From assembly GCA_008711295.1 (NCBI GenBank), contig VUYV01000804.1, forward strand, positions 1 through 64,000: DNA of 64,000 nt, in the 5' to 3' direction. This document shows positions 36,225 through 49,190 of the stretch, in pieces. Source of the DNA: Anarhynchus alexandrinus. Its lineage: Eukaryota; Chordata; Aves; Charadriiformes; Charadriidae. The notes under the pieces were generated by a model, which saw only the letters and a program-made list of their open reading frames with translations, was not told where the DNA came from and searched no databases. The first letter of the stretch is position 1, and each line of letters opens with the position of its first letter. The position numbers and the translations under genes are program-made.

Positions 36225-37655
36225 ACACATTAATTTAAATATATATACACTTAAATCTAGTTTTACAGCACTTTGGGGAAGATGGGGATAACTCTGACCC
36301 AATTTCTCGCTGAAGTGATTAGTAGTTCTATATGCCTTAAACAGAAATCCATTAAAAGGTGCTGTCTTGTTAAAGTTTTATCTCTGGTGATCAAGTTTCT
36401 TTGAGAAGTCTGTAGTTAACCACTCAAAAATAGATTCACTAACAGTCACTAAGTAATTTCTGAATATTTAGGTCAGTCGTTCATCTCATTTCTAGTTTTC
36501 AGCTTTTGAGACAGAACCTGGTGCAGGTAGTTACTGATTTGAACTCACCTTTGTTTCTATCAGTTAGTGCCACTTTTGCCATTAACTTCAGTGCCCAGGA
36601 CTTTTTGTAAAGGTGTTCCCTAAAATGATTTTAAAATCTGTTTCCTCTGATTGGGGGGAAATGTTGGCAGAATGGAACGTTTCCCACGGTGTCAGCATTC
36701 TGATCTGAAACTCGCCCCAGCTTTCGTCGTGCCATGGGTGCCCTGTGTGACCTGAGGGTCAGCGCGGACAGACTGAGTGGAGCATTCCCAAATTCCATAA
36801 CAGGGCTGACTAAGGGGGTTTGATTCTAGGAACTATTTGTGCGCTGCAGTGTCTTTTTTTCTGGACCTGTTTCATGTGCACCTTTTGCTGTGGGCTTTTT
36901 ATTTTCCACTTTCTTTGGGAGTTAGAGGGGAGCAAATACAAACACTGGATTGTCAGATTAGAAGTTACTGTAACTTTCCTTCTCAAGGTGTGAGAAATAT
37001 CTCTATTGGTTTTATATGCTATGATTAAAAAGTCTCCTGCGTGTCTGGAGAATCACCGCCACAGGTCGCTGTGGGCCATTTTGCCTCACACAGACGCCCT
37101 TGGGAGCTCCGGCCGGAGGAGGACAGTACTCTTCACGCTGCAAAGCCGTCCTTTGGACTTTGGTACGTTCACCTCTCCCCAAGTTGCTGTGCAACTGCAG
37201 AAGGACACTGTTAAACGGCGGCATTAATGGCACTTGCTCAGATTCTCTTTCAAGCTTACATGTAGGAAAATTTCCGCATTGCTTCCATTGCAGTTTCCCA
37301 TTTCAGAGCTGATGTATGCCGTGCTTCTGCTCAAGCCCAATTGTTTTGGTCAGTTAGGAGTTCTTTTGACTGAAATAGCTATGTCTGTGTAAGCCCAAGA
37401 TGTTTTAGGTTTTTTGGCATAACTTCTTTCCCTTCCTTTTCTGCTGTGTCAACTATATCTGGACTTGGGGATTTGCTGAGCTTTGGCAATCCCATTATAA
37501 TCACAGCAATGCAATTTGCCTGTAGACAAGCTCTTAATGTCATTTACAGTGATTATACCTGTGTTAAACTTACAGTATTGGTTTCGAGCAATCTAATTAT
37601 TTTAAATAATTATTTCAAAATAATTGTAAAACAAATCGGTCATCCTTTTTCCTAA

Positions 37656-37685
37656 AATGGCTTCAAACAGCTTTTCTTCAAACAG
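37656..37685. repeat. 15-bp tandem repeat, two copies
   Basis: The words 'gcttcaaacagctttt' and 'cttcaaacagctttc' stand side by side, a two-copy duplication of about 15 bp by slippage. Confidence 0.7.
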
Positions 37686-37724
37686 CTTTCTTCTCCTCTT
37701 TGATGTGCTGATATGATGAGGCCT

Positions 37725-38010
37725 CCTCTTGTTCTGCCGAGCGCAGCCAAACGCAGCGCGCTTCAGCGTGAGGACTATATTGTGCACATCTGGCTAAGCA
37801 GAGATGCCATCGATCTGCCCTGCGCTGCTGCGAGAGAGCTCTGTGATGCTGCGTCTTTCCTGGAGCGTGAGGAGCGTTGACCTGCAGCCAGGGCCATGGC
37901 CAGCGGAGCGAAGGAAGGGCAGCACCGGGCAGCGACCCCGGGGATCGCCGCAACGGAGTCTGAAAGGTGACCTTGCGGCAGCAGGTCTCCTGCCCTGGCG
38001 TGGAGTCCCT
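37725..38010. other. GC-rich, CpG-bearing islet
   Basis: This is a 0.3 kb patch rich in CG dinucleotides flanked by AT-rich DNA. Frames are open on both strands without any recognisable protein, so composition is the likely reason. It may be a small unmethylated regulatory island. Confidence 0.35.
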
Positions 38011-41000
38011 TTTATGAGTGCTGCTCTTAAAGGATGTTGTTCTTTGAGCTAAAGAGCTTCTAATGAAATGGTTTCAGATAATGCCAATTGGGTAATTAAG
38101 TGGTTTTGTATTTTAGGTTGAAGAATGGTTGAAAAATCATGCCGTTAATTTTACAGTAGGAAATAAATGCACAGAAGTACATACCATCAGGAAAATGGAC
38201 CCGATCCTCAGTTCATTTATTCTTGTATAATAGACTTAAAAGCAGTTACCATCAATTGATTTTTTTTTCTTTTTTAGTTATGAGGGTTGGTGAGAATCAA
38301 TTCTCTTTTTAATTTCAAAGTTGTTTTCTAGTGCTTATCATAATTTCCAAATGAACACTAATTTATATGTTAACAGAACTTTGTCTAGATCATTTTTATA
38401 TGTGATTTTGTCACTGGCTGTTTTGTTGCCATTGGTGGGACGTTCAAGAGAACGTTTTTTGGTCCTGAGCATCATTATCGAGCATTTCTGTATTTCCTTA
38501 CAGCAGATTTCCACCCTAGGCAAAATGATTTTTTGCTCCAAGATAACTACCCTGCCCCTGTACAGGAAGGAGTTGGCATTTCAGGTTTCTGTTTTGTACT
38601 GCCTGTGAGTGGCTCTCCTTGCAATACAGTGGGGACCTTGCCAAAATGGAGTTTTATAAAAGCAAGATTCACATCATCTAACTGGTAACGTTGGATTGTA
38701 GTAGTAATAGTAGTAGTAGTAGTAGTAGTAGTATTTTCCGGATTTTCCATTTTTATTTTATGCTCCTTGGCTCGGATTCTGCATTACCTTGCACTGTGTG
38801 CAATGATTTTATGCTTATTCTGGCTGGTTGTGCTAACACCTTACAACCACTTTGCCACTGCAACTTTTCTCACCCTTTGGAGAAACAGATCTCCTGGCCT
38901 TTAACCCAACAAAGAAGAACATTAGTTTCGTTTATCTTAGTTTTCTGTACTTTGATACTTGATACTTGAAGATTTTCAGAGATAAAGAATAAAAGTTTCC
39001 TTTTCTCCTCTCCTAATTCAGCAGTGTATCTTGAAAGCTCCCGATTTGGGACATTTTCTGTAGCTGTGGCTCTGGACACATTTTGATCAGACAGAATCAA
39101 ATTTGGAATTGAAGATCTCGAGGCGTCCGTTGTCTGCGCTGAAAGCCAGCCAGCTCCGAAACGTCTTTGTGTGGGCTGTCCATGGGAGGGAGACAGTGAG
39201 CTCTGCCAGGGTGTGGGAAAGGCACTTCTCATCCCTGGGAAAAATGTCCATGGGCCTGGGGCTACATCAGGACCACTTTGCAGGGTGCTGCATGCCACAT
39301 GCTGGTTCTGCGTAGAAATTAGCACATGGCACAGGACATGAATTTACTGTCAGGAAAGCAGCACAGTTGAGAACAAATGAGTTGCTATCAGATTCATCAA
39401 TGAATCACCAAAAAAGAAGAAAAAATGTATTAAATCAGGCAATTATTATACCGTGTACTTGATGGAAATGTGAGATTTGAACAAATGCTTTCAGCATCTG
39501 AAAATATTATCGCAATGTAACATGCTCAGATTCATCCTGTCTTTAAAAATTTTCTAATGCCAAACAAATGCTGTTTGGGTTTATGTATTCAGACTAATAG
39601 TGACATCCAGTGGCTGATCAACCCAACCACAGGAATAGTAACAATCATTTCAAATGTAATGTCCAGAAGCCATGAGCTTCTGATATGGATCAGATGGAGT
39701 TTATAGTAAATACATGTAATATGCCACCTTCAAGATTTTTGTGAGGGCCAAAACCTTGCCACCTTCACCCTTGTTCTTGTGGGAAGATGGCAGTGAGATG
39801 GCAGAGCGTCGAGAGGAGACATTGCGGTGTTCTCCTGTGGCGGTGGGCAGCTTTGGACACAAACTGACACCTGGTTTAAAAACTCATTTTATCTCTCTAA
39901 ATGAGTTTTACTAAGTACGTAAGCACTTTGGACCTAAGCAAAGCTGATGGCTATTCTGAGAGCTGCCTGGGCACAGGGAAATACACAGGGCTGCAACAGC
40001 AGTGCTGATTTAAAATGTGGAAGATCGTTTCATGTGCTCGTGAGTCCTCCAAAACCTTTAAAAGGAAACTACATTAAGAAAATGTGACTAGTAGAACTGG
40101 CAGTGCAGTGTCATAAACAGGGTTAGGGTTTCTCTGTGCCTCTGGAGCATCTGATCACACTATGTGCATAGTGGAAGGTTTTGTCCATTACTGAGATGTT
40201 CGTTATTATTGGCCTTGGGCCCAAAGGCGGCAGCTGGAGCCCCCGCTGCGAAGACTGACCGCTGCAGCCCTGGGTGCACCACGGGTGAAGAATCCGTTGC
40301 TGGTTTGTGGTGGCTGCAGCACCCGTCCTGATGGTGAAATGCGATGGTGGGGTCAAAGTCTGGCGTTTCCTAAACCAGCCATCCCTTTGTCTTACTGCTT
40401 AGTTTCTTGAGAGCGGATTTGTATTCTGCTTGCCAGAGCAATCTGCAGGTTAAAAGAGATTTTAATGACATACCATTCACCGAGCTTGAGGAGGTTAATG
40501 GCAATAGCAATACTGTGTTCTAGGAACCAAACAAGATATTTCAGAGAAACCTCACACAAAACCAGTAACATCTCCCAAAAGAAGTCTTCTGATATTAAGC
40601 CTACAAATAGCTTGATAGAATAAATGGTTGCTTCCAGCATGAACAGAACTAATTTTAGACAGGAGTGCCTAATGTGCCTGTCAGTATTTCAAATGAATGA
40701 TTAAGGATAAAAAGAGATTTATTACGTTTTCAATTGCATTGGCCTCAGATCTGCAGGAAATATGGTAGCTACTTGCTGAAACACCCGTGTAAGACTCTCC
40801 TAATGTATTCTGAAAGTGATTTCACGGTGTCTGTTGAGCACAACTAATTGCATTGTCACAACTGCAAATGTTTCCAGTCCTGGTTGCAATTACACAAAGC
40901 ACCTGGTAAATTTGTTTTGACTTTACTGTCTTCTGGTGATCTTAAAAACGCTAGGTGATGTAAGTCCCACTTTGTGGTATAGTTCATTTTCTTCTAAGAG

Positions 41001-43799
41001 GCTACCAGTAAACTGCACGCATGATGAGAAGTCTGCTTTGTAAGACCGACCTGAACATCGATGTTATCTTTTCTTGCTTGTACTGTACTCAGCAGAGCTG
41101 CGGAGGCATTGCCATTCCTCTCCCTTCCAACCTCTCTTGGCCTCTGGAAGCCCGGTTCCCCTTACTGGTAGCAGTTCCCTCACTGCGGGAGTTCCACCGG
41201 CATCACTGGTGTCGTACGGTGCACACCCCTGTAAGTGAGACTGCGCTGAAGGCACGTGAAGTGTGAAGCGGTGTTTGACCATCTCACCTGGCTGCACCGG
41301 GCACTGGAAACACAACCTGGGTTTGCTCATCGAGAGCATCTCAATAGCACAGACTTTCACTCGTCTGCGTAGATTAGACTTTCTCACAGAAAGATGCGTG
41401 AGAGACATTCCAGAAGCCCATATTAATTAATATGAAAAGAAAGGTATTTTCTTTTAAAAAGCTTAACTTCACGTGATGCCACTAAAAAGAAATAGGTTTT
41501 TTTCCCCTCAAGCCTTTGCTTAGTTTAGTTTATTTAGTTTGTTTACTATATAATTCAATCTGGGATGACAGTATCCATTTAGCAAAATTTTTTCTTCTAA
41601 AATAACTCTGTTTCACTTACCTCTGTCTGTGGCTTAATTTCTAACAAATATTACCAGAAATATATAATAGTACCAGTAACATAAAAATACTGCCACAATA
41701 CTATTGGAAGCCTTAAACACTCGTTAAACTCAAGCCTTAGTGCTTGTTAATAATATATTCTTTATAAGGCTGAAGCACACCTTGGCAGCTCCACCATGAG
41801 CATCCTCAAGGTTCAGCAAAAAATAAATACCTGACGGGAAGATCCCTCCATCACACCTGCTCAAAGGGCCAAATGATTTCACTCTTTTTATAGGCACATA
41901 ATTTATCCAAAGAACACTGAAGAGTTAACAGATCTTGTAGTCAAGTGCTTAATTAGCAACTAAGGAGTAAAGTCAGAAAAATTCAGTTCATTATTTGTCA
42001 TGGATACAGAGTACATTTCACTTTACTATGTAGAGTAATACATTTATATTAAGACTTTACACTTTCAAGGTTCACAGGTCAAGATTAATCAGTCGTGACC
42101 TTGGGACACAGCTCTTCTCTTCATGAAGTAAAAGCTGAGTAAGGGAATCTGAAACGAGGGTCCATACGTTTATATATCGCTCGATCTGATTGAGTGGTTA
42201 AGATGTAATTGAACAGCAAAAATAACATTCCTTTTCAGAGGAAGAATTAAAGACCTTTGGAAAAAGAGAGGTGAAATACAAGTAATTTTTCAGTGCAAGT
42301 GACATTATGAATTAATCTCTAACGTGGCTGAGGTTGATGGCTGTAGCGTTCCTTTCCTACTATAATTCCTTCTCCAGAGCAGCTCTTCCTGCTTAAAATA
42401 TTCACCAGCGAAAGATACAAACACCAACATTTTAAAACGCCAGGTGCTGTGGTAACAAAGGCATTTGCTGCCAAACAGAATACATGTTTGTTTCTACATG
42501 ACATCTTTATTTACAGAAACTTTGATTTTGTATCTGCTTTGTATGTTTTGTAGTAGCAAAACAGAATATAACTTGGTGATGGGTTGGTGCAGTCACACCG
42601 GCAGTGTTCCTCAGCAAGAAAAGATGCCTGAAAGGTACGGACGGGTTTCTCCGGGTCTGAGCTGGGGACTCTGCAGGAGAGCAAGGCTCCTTCTCGGCTT
42701 CTCAGCCCCGAGTTTACAGATCTCTGTATATGTTAAAGCTGAAAAGGATAGGCTTTGATTTATATCCCGACAGTGACTCTTCAGTGATTTTTGATGTAAA
42801 TAAACTCTCCTCTTTCGTGCTCCCTCTTTTTTTATATGCACCAGAGAATCTCAGACCTTTACCCTTCTGCACCAATACAGTTTCCCTTTGGAAGGGGAAT
42901 TCCTCACTCTGTTTCTGGCTGGTTTAAGGTTATTTCGTGCTACTTGTCAGGCCTGGCACACCAGACATTCTTGACCTGGTAGTTTAGATTATTTTTATTT
43001 GTGACTCTGGAAACAAAAAGCTTTTACAGTTCCATGCATAACACTGGCATGAAAGTCTGTGTTCTGCTTGTGGTCTGGCTGCAGTGATGCCATGCAAATT
43101 GTTGTACTCAGCTGTCTTCACAACCATTTTAAAATTGTCCACTCTACAGTTTAGCAAATCTTCACCTATTTCCACAAATGTAGAAGCAATTCCAAAAATA
43201 CAATATTTTTGCTTAGTTGTGTAGTTTTCTCTGCCCTGCTCTATTCTACACATTATCCATTAAAATTTACACATGCCTGCATAGCAAATGCATGACTGTT
43301 ACCATAAAGAGTAATTATTTTGAGCCACAACCTTTCTTCCTATTACCTTCTGGTTTTATGAGCTTTTCCACCAAGACTAATCAATGTGTAAACCTCAGCA
43401 TGTTTGTAGCTAGTTTCATCTTTTTATACTAAAAGTTGTATTTCATAGCTTCCAGGTCTCATCATTTCATCACAGCTTCCATGATATTCACCTTTTCCCT
43501 AACTCCTGCAGGCAAGTGTTTTGTTATTTTAAGCATTCTTTTTGTTTTCGCAGTTGTTGATAAAAGCTTGCAAATATGATCCCACAGGCTTGAAGATTTC
43601 TAGGGACATTACAAAGCGCAAAAGCTTAACCATTTAAAATTAGGTACTATGTTAAAGCTTAACTTGAGAGAGTCTTCATCCTGATTCACAGTTTTGGAAT
43701 TGCAGGACTGTATCGAATCTACTGTTCATTCTCTCTATTATCTTATATTGATGTTCCAACCCGGAGAAATGAATCAGAGACACCCGTTGTGGTTATCGG
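38011..43799. other. Noncoding DNA, no gene seen
   Basis: No exon, RNA gene or transposon is recognised over 5.8 kb apart from the GTA microsatellite. T exceeds A on the + strand in many stretches (for example 38,380-38,480). The longest frames (151 codons at 38,870-39,325, minus, and 114 codons at 41,064-41,408, minus) have no recognisable family and overlap forward frames of similar quality. Confidence 0.45.
38698..38733. repeat. (GTA)12 microsatellite with one interruption
   Basis: Twelve GTA units, one of them changed to ATA, run from 38,698 to 38,733. It is likely polymorphic in length. Confidence 0.95.
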
Positions 43800-44010
43800 T
43801 AGCCTTTGGGTAGCCCAGCTGCGGTGCCTTCACCGCTGGCAGTACGCGATCTGCTTCGGCGGCACGGCTCGTGCCCGCGCCTTGGCACGCAGGGACAGCG
43901 GGCAGCACCAGCATCGCCAGGGGACACACGCGCTGCCACGGGGCTCAGAAACACGGCTGCATCGAGTTCGGTTTCCGTGTCTCGTGCCTCGCACCGCGCT
44001 TTACACCTGG
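43800..44010. other. GC-rich, CpG-bearing islet
   Basis: This 0.2 kb CpG-dense patch is open in all three forward frames, so the frames carry no coding weight. The flanks are AT-rich. No motif is recognised. Confidence 0.35.
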
Positions 44011-47000
44011 ACGTGCAATTTTTTATTTGTTTGAACCCAGATTGGGATTTCGACTGTCTTTTTATAAACCCACTGAATCATTTATATTTGTATTAAGGTT
44101 TGTAATCTTGTTTCTGAAAAAGGAGCGCTGACCTTTGGCCTGTGTCATTTGCCAGACTTCCTCTAAGCTATGCCGCCAGGTATTACGGGGATAATGAGGT
44201 GGAACAATTTATTAATCTGTCATCCCTGAGCAAATGAGTTACATTTGTTTTGAAGCCTTAATGTAGTGGTCATAGGTTAACCATCTTGTAAAATCCCTTA
44301 GGCTTTTCTTTTCAGGTATGAATAACGTAGGATCTTACTGACTTACCATATATCAAGGAAAATAATGGGTGAAAAGTATAATTAGTGTCAAAACTTTGTG
44401 GATTTTCATAGGGTCAAGAATTCACTGGTGGCTTCAATGCTGCAATTCGTTGCACCTACAGAGCTCTACACTGACTTTAGAAGAACTCTCTCCAGCACCG
44501 CAATCTGCAGGTTCATGATCTAAATTGGCAAATATGTTCACCTGGTTTTGACCATCCAGCAGTCAGTGTTTTCAGACACCATACCCATAATTAAGACCAT
44601 TATTGAACTGTTGATTTTTTTAAACTATACTTTTAGAACATTAGGTATCCTTAACTGCATATGTAATTCACATAAAAATACCTGTGGCATTGACTCACAG
44701 CTGTTTAGTGTTACTTAACAATTTGGAACTTATCTCAGAAAGAATAGAGTATGATTCTAACATAGACCCAATCAAAACAATACAATTCATCCTAATATGC
44801 ATTTAAATATTCATGCCATGCACAAGGGGATAATAGTTACGTAGTGTCCGCTAGCAAAGTCTGGAAAGCGTAGTTTGCCTCAATCTTTAAGCAAATTTGT
44901 TCAAAACATTATTTTCAGTATTTGCTGTATTTTTTAAGAGAGTACTGATGACCCGGGGTTTGACACCAGCTGTCTTGCTTGGTGTTCTTTCCTAGTAATA
45001 ATCACGAAGAATTTTATTTGTGGTGGACATCTGTGGACAAGCATAATTCTTACTGTCCTCTTCAGGACTAAATTTTCTAGTAGGTAGAAGATCTCACTAG
45101 AAGTTGTAAGTTTAACTAAAAATCCCACCAGAACCTTTGGCATGAAATTCCTGTCGTGGGCAAAATGCTGCTGGTCACCTAACTTACATCGTAAGAGCTC
45201 GTGCTTTTGGTGGCTGTAAGGATGAATTTCTTCAGGAACAGCTACTCCAGAGTAAGTGTTCTTAGCTGAAGCATAGGAGCTGTTCGTATATGAGGTCAAC
45301 GAGAAACTGCAACTCCACAACTACAATACAAGGGCAAGAAATCAGCAAATTTGATATTTTGAATCAATTAAATCTTCAGTTAAGCCTGCTTGGCAGTTCC
45401 ATATAGATTTGTTCTGCATAGAAATGCAAATTAACCGTTTGAAAAATGCAAGTATTTTCAGATGAATCGAAATGCCATTGTACTTTCTGAACTTCAAATG
45501 CTCTTTTTCATCGTCCATCACACACGCACTCGCTTCTATTTAACGTTTTTGCTAGGATGTGCATAAAGAAAATTTCATCATGAAAACACCTGCTACAAGT
45601 GTGTTCTGTTGCTCTCAAAGCATGTGCCATTTGAACAGTATGTTATAATCCTGGATTAGCTTCCCTCCCAGCAGATGCTCACTAAACTGCTGTATCCAGT
45701 CTAGACCTCGTGTCCCACATGTTCTTGGCTTGCTGAGTCTGCACGGAAGCGGTGTCTGTCTGGCTCGGCGCCTCTCGTCGTGCGCTCCAGGCGCAAACCA
45801 AGGGTCTGGTACCACTTTTGGCAGCGGGAGCTACACAGTCTGGTGGCTGAGGCACTACCGTTGGTCCTTGCTGTCTAAATCTTTCATAATAGATATTGAA
45901 TACGCTCATATTATTTCTCAGCTACGCACCCCCCTACTTCACTGTTTTTTTCGAGGCACTAACAATGGAGAACATCAGCACATTTATGTGCTAAGGGCCC
46001 AAATAGCAGACATGATAAACAAACATATAAAAACCTGGAGAAACTTAACATAGATCTTTATTTCATTTTTCTTATGCATTCAAAAATCAACGAAGATTTT
46101 GTCAATGTCTTCTGACCTTCTATTTGACTTTGTTTTCTTCTAGTCTGGAACTATTCCCTCCCCGTTGCCTTTCCCCAGGTCTTTCTAGAGGACCACCGGG
46201 GTAACTTTTAACTCCCTTATTAGCTACGGTGCTCCAAGGCCAGCAGCCCACCTACAAGAATGAATTCCATGGGGAATTATGCTGCCTAATGTCTGCAGAT
46301 TTTCTCATTTGAAGAGGTGATTATCCTGTAATAGCCTCTGACCACTCTACATTCGCCATCCATTGACGGTGCTATAGGAATCACAGTTAAATGATATGGC
46401 ATAATTTTACAATCATCTCACTTGCTCTTTTAAAATCAAAATGCTCCTTGCAATTAGAAGCTAACACACACAGCCGTATGCTGATTTGCCACATAGTGCA
46501 ATATAAGTCCTTCTTTGGGATTTGCATTTTGGAAAATAAATCTACAGATCCCCTCATCTGAGTTGACCCCTCCCCAGAGCAGCTGCAACAAGTCAGTAAA
46601 GTCCTTACATTCTCACTTACTGTTTTTCCATTTGTTCTTCTGTCTTCCAATGTGCCATGTCAGTTTTGGTGGTCTGCCCTTATTTTTAGGAGAAGATGAA
46701 GAACCAAAAAGTCGCTGTCTTGCATTGTACTCACATCCATCTCTCATCCCAAAGAAACTGAAGTATTCAGCGGTTCATCTGTGCTCTCTTCCCCATCCGA
46801 GTCGACCAGAGGGCAGAGCTAACAGCTCTCTGTCCTCAGCCTTCGCCGGCAGTGCTCTGTGGGCCTGTACTTCTCACGCAAGCTGCCATCTGTCTTGCCC
46901 ACTCGCATGCAGTTGTCCATCTCAGCAGGACCTTTTCTCACGTGCGCTGAGTCTGAGGTGGACCCGGTGCTGCTGCTCCTTTGCCAAGACCCAGCCACAG

Positions 47001-48889
47001 CCTGTTTCACAGTCTGTGTTGCGGTGGTGTGAGATTAGAGCTTTGCTCACCTGATTACCCGCAGCGGTGAGTACTCTCACAGTGCAAACTACTATTTCTC
47101 ATTTTGGCAGTCTTCTGGAGTTACTGTGAACCTATAAAACTGTCTGTGGTGTCCGCTGAGTATGATGCTGTGATGCCTGTACAGCAAAAACATCCTCCCT
47201 GTTTCAAATCCCAATGAATTATTACCCACCCAGACCCTCCCCGTCATAATCCACATAGTCTCTCCTCAGCCCTCCTGCGCTAAGCCAAACATCTTGAAAT
47301 TTGAGATTCTCTCTCATTTCCCTGAGACTGGATCTTGTGGTGTTTGCCCAGATTTAGCATGTGCTGTTCCGCAAGTTTCAGGATCCAACGAAGCTGCAGT
47401 TCCTCTGTTAATCCCTGCTGGGTCACCTGCGCTTTAAAGACAAACTTTTGTAGACATTAGTCAGCTTTGTCACTGTTGGGGTAAGCAAAGTATTTTACTT
47501 CATGGAAACAAATAATTAGAAAGTTAAGCTATGATTTGATTCATTGCATTCTTTTCCTCTCTTGATGTAATTTAGAATCGTATTAGAATTGCTGATGTAA
47601 TAGAAACTGGATACCGTGCTGGATCAGACCACCCAGTTCAGTATCCTACAGCTATTTAATTTCTTAAATTTTTTGTTGTTTTTCTTATAATGGGAGTACA
47701 TCTGTTAAAATGCAAGACCTGAACCTTCACTGGGAGCAAAAATATTGCATCACAGTAGTGAACAGAAAAGCTGCTGGGGATAGAGTTCAGGCTTTCAGGA
47801 ACATTTTCTGCTCCTGCCTTACTCATTGTAGAGTTTCCAGCTTCCAAAACAAAGTGTGCGGCCGGCAGGCAACAGCCTATTTGTACAGAGGACATCTGAC
47901 TTAACCCTCGTCCAGTTCCTCCTGCGCATGGAGGAACACGGGTACAAACCGCAGCATGATCGTGACTTGTGGCAGGTACGCACGGTCAGAAAAGTCGGTC
48001 TATCCGGCAGCTGAAAGTTTTGTTTATATCCCAGGCGTGAAGAAGAGAGAACCCTGACTCTGAAGAGAGCGCAGAGCTGAGTTCATTGCTATAGTTAAAT
48101 GATGTATAAGGTGGGATAATTTATCAAGCCAAGGTTTTACCTGGAATTAAAAAAAAAATCATAACAAACTTCCAGGTCAAGCCTGTAGGTAAAAATGCCA
48201 GATGACCTAGTCCAGTGCAAGCAGAATGATTAAATCCTGTATGCAAGTGCTTGAACATCAGGCTACTTGCATTTTAAATACCCGATTCAAACAAATGCAG
48301 CTTAAATGAAGAGTAGTACCTATCGTGTTTAGGGCAGAGAGAAAGTCTAAGTCACGATATTGCTGACACCACTATTGTACTGTGATTAAAATATGGCTTT
48401 TGATTAGTAAACAGATGGATTTTGATCTGCATCCCGAGCCTGAATGAATTTGTTGCCAGTTCTTGAAGCGATTTGCGTTCTTGGAATCAAACTACCAAAC
48501 AGTAACAGATGTGAGTACATTGAGCTGTCACGGGCTTAATGAAGTAAAACCGAGATCACTAACCAGTTTCAGAGAAGGGTTAAGGGGATCCCTTTTTGAA
48601 AGCTAATTATTTAGGACAGCACACCTGTCATTGGGCAGCAGAAGATACCAAAAATTAACCATTGTCTCGCATGAATTCTCGCTCTGCCACATGTGGTTGA
48701 AATGACAGACAGCGTTGTAGCTCAAAATTAATTGAGCTTTCAAATCTGGAGAAAGTGGGAGAAAAAAATTGATCTAGGGTTATTAAAAACGGTTGAAATC
48801 ACTAGCACAGCATGCCTCCCATTATTATGAAACATTTCCTGTTAATTCTTAGTATTATAAAGACATTTTGGTACCCAGAACGCTGATAG
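44011..48889. other. Noncoding DNA, no gene seen
   Basis: No gene is recognised. A minus-strand frame of 128 codons (44,934-45,320) and a forward frame of 179 codons (46,515-47,054) are the longest. Neither shows a domain, signal peptide or splice framing I recognise, and the forward frame crosses a GC-rich, pyrimidine-rich patch at about 46,790-47,050. At about 47,603-47,655 'gataccgtgctggatcagacc' followed by 'ccagttcagtatcct' resembles wording of an old dispersed repeat, but I cannot name it. Confidence 0.4.
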
Positions 48890-49190
48890 TTAAATCCAGC
48901 GCAGTAAATGCAGCCACGCGGAGCCATGTGCTCGCAGCACGGTGGGGCATGTACAGAGGAGTGCAGCCTCGCAGGGAAGGCGATGGGCAGTGCAGGGGAA
49001 AAAACAGGTTTTTGGGTCTGCTGAGGCCTGTGGCCGCGGGCAGGTCGCTTAGTGGTGCATCTGGGAGAGTAACACCTCCCTTTTCTGCCGGGTGGACTCC
49101 AGTCTGGCAGAAGCCACTGCAGTGTTTGGATAGTGCTCAGCGTAACTGCGCCGTCGTTCCACCGCAGTCGTCCTGGGCTGATGCTGTCAC
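48890..49190. other. GC-rich, CpG-bearing islet
   Basis: A CpG-bearing stretch is open on both strands (forward 111 codons, reverse 131 codons, fully overlapping), which argues against either being real. Two smaller patches follow at about 49,440-49,570 and 49,980-50,060. Function is unknown. Confidence 0.35.

Larger units (their letters stand above)
32441..37699. other. Noncoding DNA with possible conserved elements
   Basis: No gene is recognised. The stretch about 33,060-33,330 is AT-rich with many TAAT/ATTA words. It is followed by a smaller CpG-bearing patch at about 33,640-33,800 that includes 'taatctgatcctaatg', a paired homeodomain-like arrangement. About 34,560-34,860 is moderately GC-rich. 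An AT palindrome sits at 36,203-36,224. Open frames of up to 134 codons (34,578-34,982) overlap others on the opposite strand and are not supported. Confidence 0.45.

Noticed and set aside
44934..45320. Minus-strand frame of 128 codons with a fairly protein-like composition
   Set aside because: I recognise no domain, transposon protein or splice sites. A chance frame of this length is expected several times in 64 kb.
46515..47054. Forward frame of 179 codons
   Set aside because: Serine-, cysteine- and leucine-rich translation with no recognisable domain. It crosses a GC-rich, pyrimidine-rich patch and is shadowed by reverse frames, so it is most likely chance.
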